NCBI GenBank assembly: GCA_023053685.1
Contig: JALIGW010000003.1
Coordinates: forward strand, 139,652,626-139,716,625
Reading direction: 5' to 3'
Source of the DNA: Diadophis punctatus similis
Taxonomy: Eukaryota > Chordata > Lepidosauria > Squamata > Dipsadidae
DNA: 64,000 nucleotides
Made by a program: the position numbers and the translations under genes. This document shows positions 1 through 12,720 of the stretch, one piece after another. The notes beneath the pieces were generated by a model that saw only the letters and a program-made list of their open reading frames with translations, did not search any database and was not told the DNA's origin. Numbering within the stretch: the stretch's first letter is position 1; each line of letters starts with the position of its first letter.

Positions 1-317
1 GGTTGTATATCTCCGCAGACAGGAGTGGAAGATCTTCTCTATTTCACATGGAACCCCAGCTCAAGACATTACTCTGGTCGGTAGCTAATGGCAACAGTAA
101 TTATGACATCAATGGACAACACCCACACAATGCTCTTTAAGTCAGAGAAGATTCCAGGAGTCAAAGATGTTGTGAGGCAGGACCCTTAAGAGCTCCTGTC
201 CCACAACATCTACCTTAGGACTTGTATTCGCCTAATTCTTAAATATAATGTGTTAGTAAGTAAGTGACTTTAAAATGGTATAAACATACGTTAGGGAATC
301 AAGAGACATATGCAAAC
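1..317. other. Unannotated flank, no feature seen
   Basis: Ordinary AT-rich sequence with no recognisable repeat and no reading frame that looks coding. It ends at the TA dinucleotide that begins the first TA-flanked MITE. Confidence 0.5.
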
Positions 318-319
318 TA

Positions 320-1442
320 CAGGTAGTCCTTGACTTTCAATAGTTGTTCAGTGACCATTTGTGATGACTCCCCTGGACGCTTGCTCAGATACCTCTCTAA
401 ATGTCAGCTCAGGGGAGAATGAACCAGTTCCTGGCACGACAAGAGCTGAGTTGATTGATGGCTCTGAGAAGCCATCTGTGTGGGAGTTGGCTGAAGCCCA
501 GCTGCAGCAGAACAGTCCTGAGGCTCCAGGTGGGGAAAGCATGCAGCTGCAGCCGGTCAGTGATGAGGAAGAGGAACTGCCTTCTGCACCTAATCCAAAA
601 ACACGTAGGGCAGAGAAGAGGCAGGACAGAGAAGGTCAGCCAGATTACTCGTGAGGAGGCAGTCTCGCCCTTCTTGATGGGCTGCACTGGAAGCTTATTA
701 AGCACAGCAGAGAGATGGAGACGATGCTGGGAGCAACATGTTTGTTTCCTAGCTGTGTGTTTTCCAGGTATTGTGATTTCTGCCTCACTTTGGATTGACA
801 TGGTGCCTTAACTTGGATTGTGGCTTGGAAACTCTGGACTGTTTTTTTCCTTCATGAACTCTTTTATGTTGTGGATATAAGTTTGCCTGGTGATTATTTT
901 GATTGAGAAACTTTCATGTGCCTTGTAGACTCTTTGGCCATTGTTCTGTGGACTAGCATTGGTCTGCTTGTGGCTGGACTTAATTGGGGCAGTTCTAGGT
1001 TTTTGATGAAGGGAATTGCTTGGGAATATTAATAAACTCGCTAAACCATAGTTATGTATGTGCGTGAGTTAGTGGAACTGCACACCATTTGAAATTACAA
1101 TGACAGTGTTTTTTTACTTATGACCGTTTTTCATACATATGACCATTGCAGCATCCCCATGGTCATGTGACCAAAATTCAGACGTTTGACAACTGGTTCA
1201 TATTTACGATGGTTGCAATATCCCGAGGTCATGTGTTCACTTTTTGCAACCTTCTGACAAGCAAAGCCAATGGGGGAGACAGATTCACTTAACACTAGCT
1301 TAACAACTGCATTGATTCACTTAACAACCATGGCAAGAAGGTCATAAAATGGGGCAAAACTCACTTAACAACTCTCTCGCTTAGCAACAAAAATTTTGGG
1401 CTCAATTGTACAAAATTGTACAATTTTGTACAGGACCACCTG
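320..1442. mobile_element. TA-flanked MITE (ACAGGTAGTCC family), split by an LTR
   Basis: The left end reads CAGGTAGTCCTTGACTTTC and the right end ...GGACCACCTG, each next to a TA. The two halves (320-359 and 1085-1442) join into one element when the LTR at 360-1084 is removed. The same family recurs at 5184, 9895 and 59861. TA duplication plus no coding capacity suggests a non-autonomous Tc1/mariner-type element. That superfamily is inferred from the TA target alone. Confidence 0.75.
360..1084 (+). mobile_element. Solo LTR with 5-bp target duplication
   Basis: The block starts TGTGATGACTCC and ends GGAACTGCACA (TG...CA). It is bordered by CCATT at 355-359 and again at 1085-1089. A polyadenylation signal AATAAA lies at 1031-1036, which gives plus orientation. 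It contains a 97-codon acidic reading frame (361-654) that resembles frames in the LTR-like blocks at 46.1 and 48.2 kb. No internal retroviral region or second LTR is present, so it is a recombination-derived solo LTR. Gypsy versus ERV cannot be decided here. Confidence 0.8.
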
Positions 1443-1603
1443 TACAAAAATAAAAAGCAAGAATTCAGACAAGTAGCAAAAATCGAACAGAAAGCCAGAA
1501 AGGAACTTATTTTAGCAATCTAGCAATCTTGCTAGTTATGGCAGTGAATGGTTTTGATCCCCCAGAGAGTATTAAGTCCTAAAAGAGTGTCCACTGTTTC
1601 ATG

Positions 1604-2113
<510 letters not shown>

Positions 2114-4433
2114 TCCTATCATGCGTCATGATAGGAACACACACACACCCGGGTTGGTGTCTGCAGAAGATACAAGGCAGCAAAAGATAATCTGTTAATT
2201 GATGTCTACAAAAGAAAAATTGTATAAACTTTCTGGGCATTTCTTTGGATTGGATTTTTTTTTCCTTATCAAGTGTTTCATTTCAACTATAAATAGAAAA
2301 TGAAATCACATGGGAAGCCATGCTGACATAGTGTGCCATTTATAATCTCTATACGCGTTTTAGAATTCTCCTGTTAAAATTGCCACATAGCAACTATGAT
2401 GATTTTTAATGCATTTAATATAACAGATGCAAAGCATACTCCATGTTTCTATTTCCTGATCCAAAGTTGCCTCTGATAAATATATCCATGCGTATAATGG
2501 AAAAAAGAGAGGGTGAGTTTTAAATAAGCACTTTAGGATGACTGTTTCCTTAGGTCTCTGTTTTTTATAACTGCTTCCAAATACACGGATAAATATTTGA
2601 CTTATGTTGAATCTGCCACCTAAAATTATCATATATGTACATAGTGACTTATTACTAATCATTTCTGAGAAAGTCTAGTAAGAAAATTGTAAAAATGTAA
2701 CTTTTCTGGAACATATTGTGACAGAGTTTAGTCAAACACTTCATTTCTAAAAAATGGTTCAGCCAAGCATCCCTAAGGAATCCTCGAACACAATAAGATG
2801 GAAATAGCCATCTCAAAATTGCTTGCCTCGAGCAGCTGGCAACCCTGAAGTTTTCCTATTTTCCAGTAATATTTTCCTCTTGCATACTAGATTATTGTCA
2901 ATGACTATGATGAATTGGTTGTGTCTATGTGTGTAATCTTTAAAGATCAGACAGCATATTATGCAGATCTATCAAGTTGGGCAATCCCAAATTACAACAC
3001 TAGAAGAATACGTCCTCTTATGTAAACTTTCCACACAAGTTTATTCTTTTCTAATCTTTCTCTGCTTTTACCTATTGCTATCGCTTGGAGGAGATCAGGA
3101 CTACTGATGTACAGGAAAACAGAATATTGCTAAAGCAGGATTTGTGGTAATGACATCGGCCTATGGTTTCTTGTTAAAGTCAAATCTTGTCCCTTTTTAG
3201 TTATTGGTGCTACATTGACCTATTTCTAACTCTCTGGCATCTTTCCTTCCTCTAAGTTAGAGTTTATCATATTTTGTAAAGGTTGTACAAGTTCATCCTC
3301 AAAACATTTATAAGAAGAACCTCATAATTTATGTGATCCAGACACTTTTCCTGCCTTTAATCTTGTTTTAATACTTCAGAAACTTCCCCTTATTATTATA
3401 GATCCACTCATAACCTGTTTCTGTTCTTCTGTAATCCTTGGGAATTTATTTATCTTTAAATTCTTTAGATATTCATGTAATTTCTCGAGAGAGATGTTGC
3501 TTGCTTTAATCAGAATAAAATTGATGAAAAATGCCCTTTGCATGGCCACACTATCCATTAATGTTGCTTTTAAATCTTTAAAATTGAAAGATTTAAGCTA
3601 GATATTGGGACAGAGAGAAATTCAGTATGTAGTTCTTGAATCAAGTGATTCATTTTAGAATTCAGAAGGTGACAGAGGCAAAATTAAGACTGCCTTATCG
3701 CATTTATTCCAGTATTGGCTGGGATAAATCTCATCTTTAAGAACAAGCTATCCCATATTTAGTTAAGGACATCTTTAATAATGTCTTTAACTGATGAACT
3801 CTTAAGAAATCTCATTTTTCCATCTGAAAAATAACAATCCTATTATGTTAATGAGTCCTATAATAAATAAATGTATTGAAATAATGTGAGTGAAGTCTTT
3901 ATATAAAAGAGAAAATGTATTTACTGGTAGGAATTAAAGCTTTATTGTGGCATTATTTTTTCTTTCAGGTCATATCTATTGGAAAACTTCATTAATAGCA
4001 GGCTACACATTTCACAGATGGTACTCTTAAAGTTGGCTAAAGGGGAACATAGATGTAATCTTTTAGTTGCTTTTCTACAGCCACAAATAGGTTGATTAAG
4101 GAGATACTTTTGACATATCAAAGAGAATGTGATGGGTCACAGAGAGGCAGACCACGGGATGTGATTCACTGTAAATCAGAAAATAGTTGGTTTCTCATGT
4201 TAGTCATATTTCCAGTTATTAGCACTTTTAAACTAGTTTCTAGATAAGATAGAACCATTAGGGATATTCTTTTTATTTAGTTTTTATAGAGTTAATATTA
4301 GTTTACTCTAAACATTTTCTTCTAAATTAAAAGTGGATTCAAGGTCAATTAACCAAGAGGGTTTTTTTCATTTAGAGCAGAATGTGCTAGCTGAGCAGAG
4401 GGAGATGGAAACATTGTGGTACAAGTCACTCAC
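2114..4433. other. Unique-looking AT-rich DNA
   Basis: About 2.3 kb without a recognisable repeat family, RNA gene or convincing reading frame. It ends at the possible splice donor of the exon-like block that follows on the minus strand. Confidence 0.5.
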
Positions 4434-4622
4434 CAAATCCTCAAGAGACTTTCCGAACTCTGAACAATAACAGGAAACAACAACGTTTACATGATAAATG
4501 CTGATTTTTGATTGGGAACTGATGTGAGGAGACTGAGAAAGTAATATCCAGCTGGACACGAACAACCCATAGATGAGATAGGAGTTCATGAGTAGCTTAT
4601 CTCGGTCCAGGCGGCTGAAATC
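4434..4622 (-). CDS. Candidate internal exon of an unidentified gene
   Basis: On the minus strand a pyrimidine tract ending TTCTTTTCAG precedes 4622, and GTGAGTGAC follows 4434, so both ends look like consensus splice sites. The enclosed 189 nt is exactly 63 codons and open throughout in one frame. It begins Asp-Phe-Ser-Arg-Leu-Asp-Arg-Asp and contains a hydrophobic stretch around residues 16-28 that could be a membrane segment. No transposon signature was seen. I do not recognise the protein. The second half (rich in Ser, Val and Ile) looks less protein-like, so chance is quite possible. A second AG upstream of the donor, near plus position 4466, could define a shorter exon. Confidence 0.25.
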
Positions 4623-4669
4623 CTGAAAAGAAGAGATTGAAAATCTTTTCAAAGAGGCATTGCTTAACT

Positions 4670-5080
4670 ATTGATGTTCGTCCATCGTATTCGAAGAGGA
4701 CCTTGACATCTATCAATTGGGGGGGATGTCAAGACTTGCGCATGAATTGGATTAAAGTGAGGGAGAGGTGCGCATAGTCAGCCTCACTCTCTCTTCCCAG
4801 ATTCCATCTTGCTCCAAATAGCAGGACAAGAGTCGAGACAGTTGGAGATGGGCTGGGCGCAGTGGTTGACCAGGGCGTCTTTTGTGTCTTGCCATGCTCT
4901 TAGCGTACCACATCACTTGCAGAGACTGCCTTCATGACCGTTGTCCTATTCTAGTAGGTTTCATCTGCTCACATGCTCAGGATAGACAAGTCCCTATCTC
5001 ACCAAAGGTCGATGACCCAAAGCTGTTGCTTCTATTACTATTAACTATTAAAAGAAGGCTGAAGTGCTTATTGCCGTTTC
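4670..5080. repeat. Possible old dispersed repeat, unclassified
   Basis: The stretch beginning near GTTCGTCCATCGTATTCG and running through the TGGTTGACCAGGGCGTCTTTTG motif has the look of a conserved reptile interspersed repeat, but I cannot name it. No target duplication and no structured ends were found. The 80-codon frame at 4882-5124 is not recognised as a protein. Confidence 0.3.
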
Positions 5081-5183
5081 CAAAATTCGGTACACCCAAT
5101 TCTTCCCTTAACCCTCCGTATTGAAATCTGTGTTCCTGCTTCATTAATTATGCCTTGCTAGATGGGCTTGACAACTGTCTATA

Positions 5184-5482
5184 CAGGTAGTCCTTGAATT
5201 ACAACAGTTCATTTAGTGATCGTTCAAAGTTATGACGGCACTGGAAAAAAAAGTGCCTTGGAGTCATGTGACCCACCTTTTGTGACCTTCTGACAAGCAA
5301 AGTCAATGGGGAAAGCAGATTCGCTTGACAATTGTGTTACTAACTTAACAACGGCAGTGATTCTCTTACAAGAAAGTGTGGCAAGAAAGGTTGTAAAATG
5401 GGGCAAAATTTACTTCATAACTGTCTCACTTAGCAACAGAAATGTTTGGGCTCAATTGTGGTCTTAAATCGAGGGCTACCTG
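5184..5482. mobile_element. TA-flanked MITE (ACAGGTAGTCC family), intact copy
   Basis: It starts CAGGTAGTCCTTGAATTAC and ends GAGGGCTACCTG, with TA on both sides (5182-5183, 5483-5484). At 299 bp it is the least interrupted copy in the window and can serve as the local reference for the split copies at 320, 9895 and 59861. Confidence 0.8.
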
Positions 5483-5657
5483 TAGTTCAATTGTTACAAT
5501 TTTCAAATGGAGTACAATGCCAAAACCACGAAAGAGGTCTGGCCTGTCCAGACCAGATTTACCAGAGGATGCCCTGTCCTTGGAAATATTCCTCAGACGT
5601 TTTTGACAAATGAACTTGCTGGCAGCAGCTGAATTGAACCAGGATGAGGCTCTATTG

Positions 5658-6008
5658 CAGGGGTGTCAAACTCGATTTCATTGAGGGCCTCATCAGGGTT
5701 GTGTTTGATCTTGGGGGGCCAGGTAGGTGTGGCCAGGGTGGGCATGGCCAGGATGACGTCACTCATGTCAGAGGGGGGGTGGTGCCTGTGGTGGTCCAAG
5801 CACTCTGCCAGAAAAAACAGGCTCCCAAGCTCCTTTTTCAGCTGGGACGGACTCCTGAAACCTTCTGCCAGTGAAAACGGAGTTCCATTTTCGCTGGCAG
5901 AAGCACCGTGGGCTGGTCCTTCACTATTTCAAGGGTGGCCCCTGTGGGCCAAATCTAAGCACCCCGTGGGCCAGATCCAGCCCCCGGGCCTTGAGTTTGA
6001 CATCCCTG
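5658..6008. mobile_element. hAT MITE, CAGGGGTGTCAAACTC family
   Basis: Terminal inverted repeats CAGGGGTGTCAAACTCG and GAGTTTGACATCCCTG are flanked by CTCTATTG (5650-5657) and CTCTATTA (6009-6016), a 7/8 match to an 8-bp hAT duplication. It holds a TGACGTCA palindrome near 5756, the CREB/ATF consensus. Non-coding, 351 bp. Relatives lie at 20539, 46040 and 57602. Confidence 0.85.
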
Positions 6009-6016
6009 CTCTATTA

Positions 6017-7114
6017 TTTCCATTTGCCTTTGGTTTTTAAAGCTCCTCTGAGGCAGAGCACTTAAACATTTACCCAAGAGAACGAAGTATGTTTGCCACC
6101 TTGAGTTATTCATAAAAATGATAGAAGTGGGATGAAAATAGATTTAAAAAATAAAAACAATTTTAAAAGCTCATATCTTTTTGAAACATTCCTATTTTGT
6201 TGCAGAGACCTGGGCACCATCCAGCAATATTTTCAAAAGAAAAAGAAAGAAAAAGAAAACAATAAGTGATGTTTGTTTGGCTGCTTTGTGATTCCATTTG
6301 TGATATGAACCTAGCCAGTATTTTGCAAATGTTCATCCCCAATCCAATATCCAAAGCTACTGCTTAGTGAGAAAAAAATGGGAAGGAATTGTTGGATCAG
6401 AAGGCAAAATATTTGGGAAAATTGCAGGATAAAAACGGAATTGCAACTCCAAGGATTTTATACCTTCTTTGATTTTATTTAATTTCAGTTACATTATTTA
6501 GCATAATTTCAGTAACTTTATGCCTTCACTTTGAAAAACGAATGGAACATAAGTTAAACCCTGCTGGATCAGATCAAAAATCTGTTACTCCAATTTTCTG
6601 TTTGCAAATGGACAACTGATGTCTTTTGGAAGAACACAAACTGTGAAGCACAACAATAATGGTTAGCATTCACCTCTATCTGTTTACCAGTTTCTGATAT
6701 TCAAACTAAGAGGCTTCATAATTTGGCACTTTTACAATTTTCTTTCTGTGAATTCCATTATGAATTTCAAGCTTTGATAATTCATTGTTTATTCCTCTTT
6801 CTCTATTCTTACTTGAACTAACTTTTATCATCTACAGTGCTAACATTGATCAGTCTTTGAGTACTTCCAAGACTCCTCTGAAGTTGAAGGGATCTCTTTT
6901 AAGTGGATTCCTATAAGAACACTATTTAACTTTTCCTTTCATTTTTAATTTGGAGATAGATCATGACGAACTATAGCAAGTTATACCTGGACATTCATCT
7001 GATAACAGACAGATGACTTTGGCTAGAGAAAACACAGAGTGTCATAAAAATCTATATGTGTCTAATTTTTATGTTATGAATTGTGTATGTAAAAATTGTA
7101 GTGTTTGTTGCATG
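6017..7114. other. Unique-looking AT-rich DNA
   Basis: No repeat, RNA gene or supported reading frame seen. It ends at the SPIN target site. Confidence 0.45.
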
Positions 7115-7122
7115 GTTTAATA

Positions 7123-7601
7123 CAGTGGTTCTCAACCTTCCTAATGCCGCGACCCTTTAATACAGTTCCTCATGTTGTGGTGACCCCCAACCATAAAATA
7201 ATAAAATTATTAGGAAACTTACCTCTCTGCCAGTTCACTTCCTCCTGCGCTGCCTGGGCGCGCCTCGTGGGTGCGTGGGCACTTTGCGCGCACACGCATG
7301 CGCAGTGCTGAATTTTTTAAAAAAAAATTGCAAAAAAAGAAGCCGAAAACAAGATGGTGACGCATGTGCAGTGCCGGAAATTTGTCTTCTGCGCATGCTC
7401 AGAAGTTCCCATGGTACAGATTTTTTTTTTTTGCAGTAGTCTATTTGCATGTGGGTGGACCCGCCTGGAGACGGATAGAGGAGTGGTGTCTTGGTTCCTA
7501 AGACCATCGGAAATATGTGTTTTTCGATGGTCTTAGGCGACCCCTGTGAAAGGGTCATTCGACCCCCAAAGGGGTCGTGACCCACAGGTTGAGAACCGCT
7601 G
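7123..7601. mobile_element. SPIN-type hAT element with foreign core
   Basis: Ends CAGTGGTTCTCAACCTTCC and AGGTTGAGAACCGCTG(G) are flanked by a perfect 8-bp duplication GTTTAATA (7115-7122, 7602-7609). The right part carries the SPIN hairpin CCTAAGACCATCGG ... CGATGGTCTTAGG and the GGGGTCGTGACCCACAGG terminus. SPIN is a hAT family known for horizontal transfer among tetrapods, squamates included. The core (about 7215-7430) instead matches the GC-rich MITE group (compare 43854-44163). No transposase is present. Confidence 0.85.
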
Positions 7602-7609
7602 GTTTAATA

Positions 7610-8157
7610 CAAATTGAATCATGATATAATTTTCATTTAGTCACTTCACTATTTGTATTTAATTTTTATTTCACTTTTATGTTGGTCAACTCAAAGCAGC
7701 ATACTACCTAATACTTCCATCCTTTATTTTGGCAACAACAACCCTGAAAGGTAGTGTAGGCTGAGATAGAGATGTTAGACCAAAGTCATCCAGCCAGTTT
7801 TTATGTTTAAGGAATAACTAAAACGCATTGCCTTCTAGTTTCTAGTCCAACTTCTTAGCCATTGTACCAATCTCTCCCTCTCTCCCCCCCCTCCCTCTCT
7901 CATTTTCTTCTGTGTTGCCCTTTCATCTTATAACTCTAATTGTGATATTTGATGAAATGTTAATACAGTACATTTTTCAATTTAGGATATTTTCATTCAA
8001 ACATTTATTTTTATTTTTCATAGAAGACTGCAGTTTATTCTGGCACTGATATTCTTGGATTCAACTTTCCTTTTCAATCTTTTCCCAGAACACTAAAATT
8101 GAAAAGATTCAGTTCCATTGTTTTTAATAGATTTTCCGGTTGGATTCTACAGTCCAA
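7610..8157. other. AT-rich DNA with short CT tract
   Basis: Apart from a CT/CCCTCT-rich tract near 7870-7905, no feature is visible. Confidence 0.45.
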
Positions 8158-8158
8158 C

Positions 8159-8207
<49 letters not shown>

Positions 8208-8208
8208 A
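8158..8208. repeat. (AAC)n trinucleotide microsatellite
   Basis: About 17 uninterrupted CAA/AAC units. The poly-valine frame across it on the minus strand is an artefact. Confidence 0.97.
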
Positions 8209-8817
8209 ACTTTGAAATCTGAATAACATCCAGGTTAATGCATACAGAGTTTTGTATGCAATCATTCCTTATTATATTCTATTATTTTGATTTGTTTACT
8301 TTGCATTTTATATTTCATTGGTCTAAACAGTATCTTGTAAAATTGCTTTGAGGACATATAAGAGGACAAACTTACTTTGTAAGAAAATTGTGTTTTGTAA
8401 AAACAACAGGAATAATTTAATAAACTGATTAACATAACACATAATGCAGTCTGTAATAGCGCAAATGAATTAGAAGTGGTTTTTTTTTACTTTTTGCTAA
8501 AATTCTGATTTTTCTGACTATGTTCTGTTCAACTGTAAATGAACCTGGCAAAAACATTCCAAAGAGATATGTGCGCTTATAGCACAAGGGAATTTTGTGC
8601 TCAGTGTTCCCTTATGCGTAATATTTATATGCAGCTTTTTCACAGTAAACTGAAAACATTCATATATTTCCCCCTGTAATGCCTGTATTTTCTTTTTTTA
8701 GCGGGATGCTATATCGTATCATTCTGAAAAGTATGGATTTTGGTGTGAGTTTCAGTTTCTTCAATAAGACACCTGAAACACACACGAGGTTCTTCAGTCA
8801 GGTTCTTCAATAAGGAG
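8209..8817. other. Unique-looking AT-rich DNA
   Basis: No supported feature up to the CR1 tail. Confidence 0.4.
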
Positions 8818-8940
8818 GTGTGGATGCTTCATCACTGGAGGTTTTTAAGAAGAGATTGGACAGCTACTTGTCTGACGTGGTACAGGGTCTACTGCTTCAT
8901 CAGGGGGTTGGACTAGAAGACCGCCAAGGTCTCTTCCAGC
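8818..8940 (+). mobile_element. CR1-group LINE 3' end (5'-truncated)
   Basis: The sequence from GGAGGTTTTTAAGAAGAG to GGTCTCTTCCAGCTCTATTC matches the usual CR1 3' end, including the GGGGGTTGGACTAGA block. It runs straight into (ATTCT)n. Only the last ~120 bp of the LINE is present, as is typical for CR1 truncation. Confidence 0.8.
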
Positions 8941-9157
8941 TCTATTCTATTCTATTCTATTCTATTCTATTCTATTCTATTCTATTCTATTCTATTCTAT
9001 TCTATTCTATTCTATTCTATTCTATTCTATTCTATTCTATTCCATTCCATTCCATTCCATTCCATTCCATTCCATTCCATTCCCTACTCTACTCTACTCT
9101 ACTCTACTCTACTCTACTCTACTCTACTCTACTCTACTCTACTCTACTCTACTCTAC
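8939..9157 (+). repeat. Compound pentanucleotide array on a CR1 tail
   Basis: Three sub-arrays in series: (ATTCT)n to about 9040, (CATTC)n to about 9082, then (TACTC)n to 9157. Each differs from the next by a single base, so the array seems to have spread from the CR1 tail and then homogenised in blocks. Confidence 0.95.
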
Positions 9158-9892
9158 ATTCAAGAGATCCAAATACATTTGGGTCAACATTTTCATGTGA
9201 TAGATTTTTCATCCTCACCCAAAAGTCATCCCTAGTTAATTAGCAGCTTTTTCTTCTGAGTAGACATACATGTGTTTGTCTAGTATGTATCCTTCTTAAC
9301 TTTAGGCGCTCCCAAGTGTTTGCAGCTTCTGTAACAGCCATAAAGTTTTAATTATTTGTGTATGTGTATCATAATCTAAAAAATATTTCTCCAATTGGCA
9401 GATCAAAATGTTCCAGTTATATCATTAAGATAGGAGAATTACTGACAATAACTAAGGACAATTCCTGTCCCTTAAGTATATCTGCTTTTTCCTCCTTTCC
9501 AAATCTCATATGAAGAACTTCAGAATATTAATTGCTGTGTGGTGTTTACAGGAGAGAAGTGAGAACGAGAGCATCGGAGGTGAGGTAGAGTTTACACGGG
9601 GGAATGCATTTTATTTGCTGCAAACAAGACTCTATCAAAGATCCTATAATTCAGCTCAGGGCCAACAAGCTGTTTATTTATTTTGATGTTAAGAATCATC
9701 CAGCCATATTTAAGCACTTCCTAGGCCCACTGATTTTACTAGATTAGAGTTTGGTGCTCCCTTTTTTTCCTTGTGCAGCTCATTAAACTACTTTGCTTCT
9801 TCACAAATTCACAAACAGTGGATACAATGGCAACATTAAAAGGAAAAATAAACATAGTGCCACAGATTTCCTGGAAATAGTTATATATCGCC
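9158..9892. other. Unique-looking AT-rich DNA
   Basis: No supported feature before the TA-MITE. Confidence 0.4.
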
Positions 9893-11217
9893 TACAGGTA
9901 ATCCTCAACCTACGATGATCACAAGTTGTACCAGAATTTCGGTCGCCAAGCAAGGCAGTTAAGTGTGTCGCATCTAGTTTTATGCCATTTTTTTTGCCAT
10001 AGTTGTCACTGCAGTTGTTAAGTGAGTCATCTGGTTGTTAAGCAAATCCAGTTCCCCCATTGACTTTGCTTATTGGAAATCAGCTGGAAAGGTCACAAAT
10101 GGTGATCCACATGACCCCAGGATGCTGCAGCCATCATAAATACATGCCAGTTGCCGACTTCCGGTTCCTCCTTCAGCGAGATCGGAAGCCGAGACCGTGA
10201 CCTCTGCAGCCGGCTCTGAACACTCCCTGCCTGAGGGTGTGAATTCAGACCTAAACCCCCCCCCCCGTAGAGGGGGCAAAGCAAAGGGGAACCACCCGGA
10301 GGGTAGAGGGGAGCCACATCTCCCCTCCCCGAGCTGGCAAGCCCCTAGCCAATGGTGAGGAGCTGCAGCAGCAAACATGGCTGCCACGAAGCTGAAGGAG
10401 AACCAGAATTAACAAGACTGAGCAGGAGGAAAAGTGAGTGATTTGTGATCTGAGATAAAAAGGACTGTTTGCTTTTTAAAATAACCCCAAAAAACTAGGG
10501 GGAGAAATAAGAAATCTATGGATTAGTGGTGGGTCAAGCATGCTAAGATTGTGGGGGGGAAAAACGTTAAACAAAAAGTTTTTCTTGGAAGATTTAAAAG
10601 AAGATGTGGTTTTGGAATGATACCTTATTTTAAAGAAAAAACAGTGATACTTGAACTGGAAGTTGTCTTTGACTGAATATACATTGATTATTATATATAC
10701 TGGATTTATAAATATAAAATAACGAACGGAGAGCACAGAATAATGAAGAGGAATTTCTGATTTGAAGCAGGAGCACCATTTTGGAGGAAAAAGAGAGGTG
10801 TAACTCTCGGAATTTTCCTTTTTGTTGGACAAATAACGTGGATTAAATTTTGTTGCAAAAACGATATCAAGTGGAAATAAAGATGTAGAAAGCATACCCC
10901 AGGATACTAAGACTATTGTAAACAAGCAGTGTGTGGGAACGAAAGAAATATTTCAAGTTATGGATTGCATAGAATATAATGAAAAAAATAACAAATGCTG
11001 TTCAGACAAAAGAGGAAAAGATGGAGAACTTTGGAAGAGTGAAAGAAACAGAGGAATCAAGAAACAAGCAACGAGAAAGAAAATACAACAAGGGGATGAT
11101 TGAAATCCAGAGGGTGAAAAAGGTAGCAAAGCAGAAGGGGAAGATCTTTGGAATGCGAAAGATAAGGAAGGAAAAGAAAGCTAGAAGGGGAAAGAAAGAA
11201 AAAACTAGAAAAAATGA

Positions 11218-11440
11218 AAGAATAGAATAGAATAGAATAGAATAGAATAGAATAGAATAGAATAGAATAGAATAGAATAGAATAGAATAGAATTTTATTG
11301 GCCAAGTGTGATTGGACACACAAGGAATTTGTCTTTGGTGCATATGCTCTCAGTGTACATAAAAGAAAAGATAAGTTCGTCAAGAATCATAAGGTACAAC
11401 ACTTAATGATAGTCCGAAAGCAATATCAGACAACAAAAAG
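11218..11440 (-). mobile_element. LINE 3' end with (AATAG)n tail, nested
   Basis: Fourteen or so AATAG units lead into TTTATTGGCCAAGTGTGATT and TTTGTCTTTGGTGCATATGC, identical in kind to the copy at 58405. On the minus strand this is a LINE 3' end with a CTATT tail. It sits inside the 10156-12720 insertion and is therefore younger, or was carried by it. Confidence 0.65.
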
Positions 11441-12573
11441 GGAAAAATAGAAGAGAGAAAAATAGAGGCTATAACAAAAAAAGGAGTTAAAGATAGAAAA
11501 GAGAGAGCTAAAAGAAATATAGGGGAGGCAACCAAAAAAGAAAAAGAAAAGAGGATTAAAACTTTGGAGCAGGGTAAAAGAGAAGAAATAAAAGAAAAAT
11601 AAAAAGGTGTAAATTAGTAGTAATATTTTTGAATATAAATTTGATAATAGAAAGTATGAAGATTGAAAATATGTAACTTTTAAATATGTTTTGCATGGGG
11701 GGGAAAGAAAAGTAATATTTTTGAATAAGAGATAAAAATTAGTGTTAATGTGTATGCTTAATTAATTTAGTATTATATAAGTATAAAAATTGTTTATTGT
11801 AATAAGGATAAAATATATGTATGAATAACATGTAGAAATGAAGTTATAAAATAATATAAGAACTATCTGGAAGGTGAAGATTAAAAATAAAAGACAATAA
11901 AAAATAAAAAGATTGAAATATGCAATATATTTTTGAATCAGTTTAATAATAGAAAAAATGAAGATTGAAAATATGTAATTTTTAAATATGTTTTAAAAAT
12001 TTCTTAAAAAAGAAAAGTAATTGTTTTGAATATAAATTTATGATAGAAGAAATATGTAGATGTTTAATCAATTTATTAGTATTATATAAGTATGAAAAAA
12101 TTGTTTATTGTAATAAGGATAAAATATATGTATGAATAACATGTAGAAATGAAGTTATAAAATAACATAAGAAAAGATGAAAATTGAAATTGAAATAAGT
12201 AATTTTGAAATATTTTGTAAGGGAAAAGTAATGATGTAAAGAGGATAAAGAAATTATAAGTTGATTTTCAATTAATGTTTAAGAAATAAGTGAAGTAAAA
12301 AATACCAATATTAGAAATACATAAGCTGGGAAATCACATCTTTGTTTGCTGGAATTAAAAAAAGGGATAAAATAAGAGGGGGAAAAAGATTAAAGACAGA
12401 TATTAAGAGGAAAAGAAATGTGAGAGATTTATTGAAAATGAAATAATAATGGATTGTAATTATTTTAAAAACAAAAAATATTGTTAAGAATATTGTATGT
12501 ATGTATGAAACTCAGAAAGCAAATGCTCATGACATGAGATGTGGAAAGACCAAAAACAAATAAAATTTATTGA

Positions 12574-12720
<147 letters not shown>

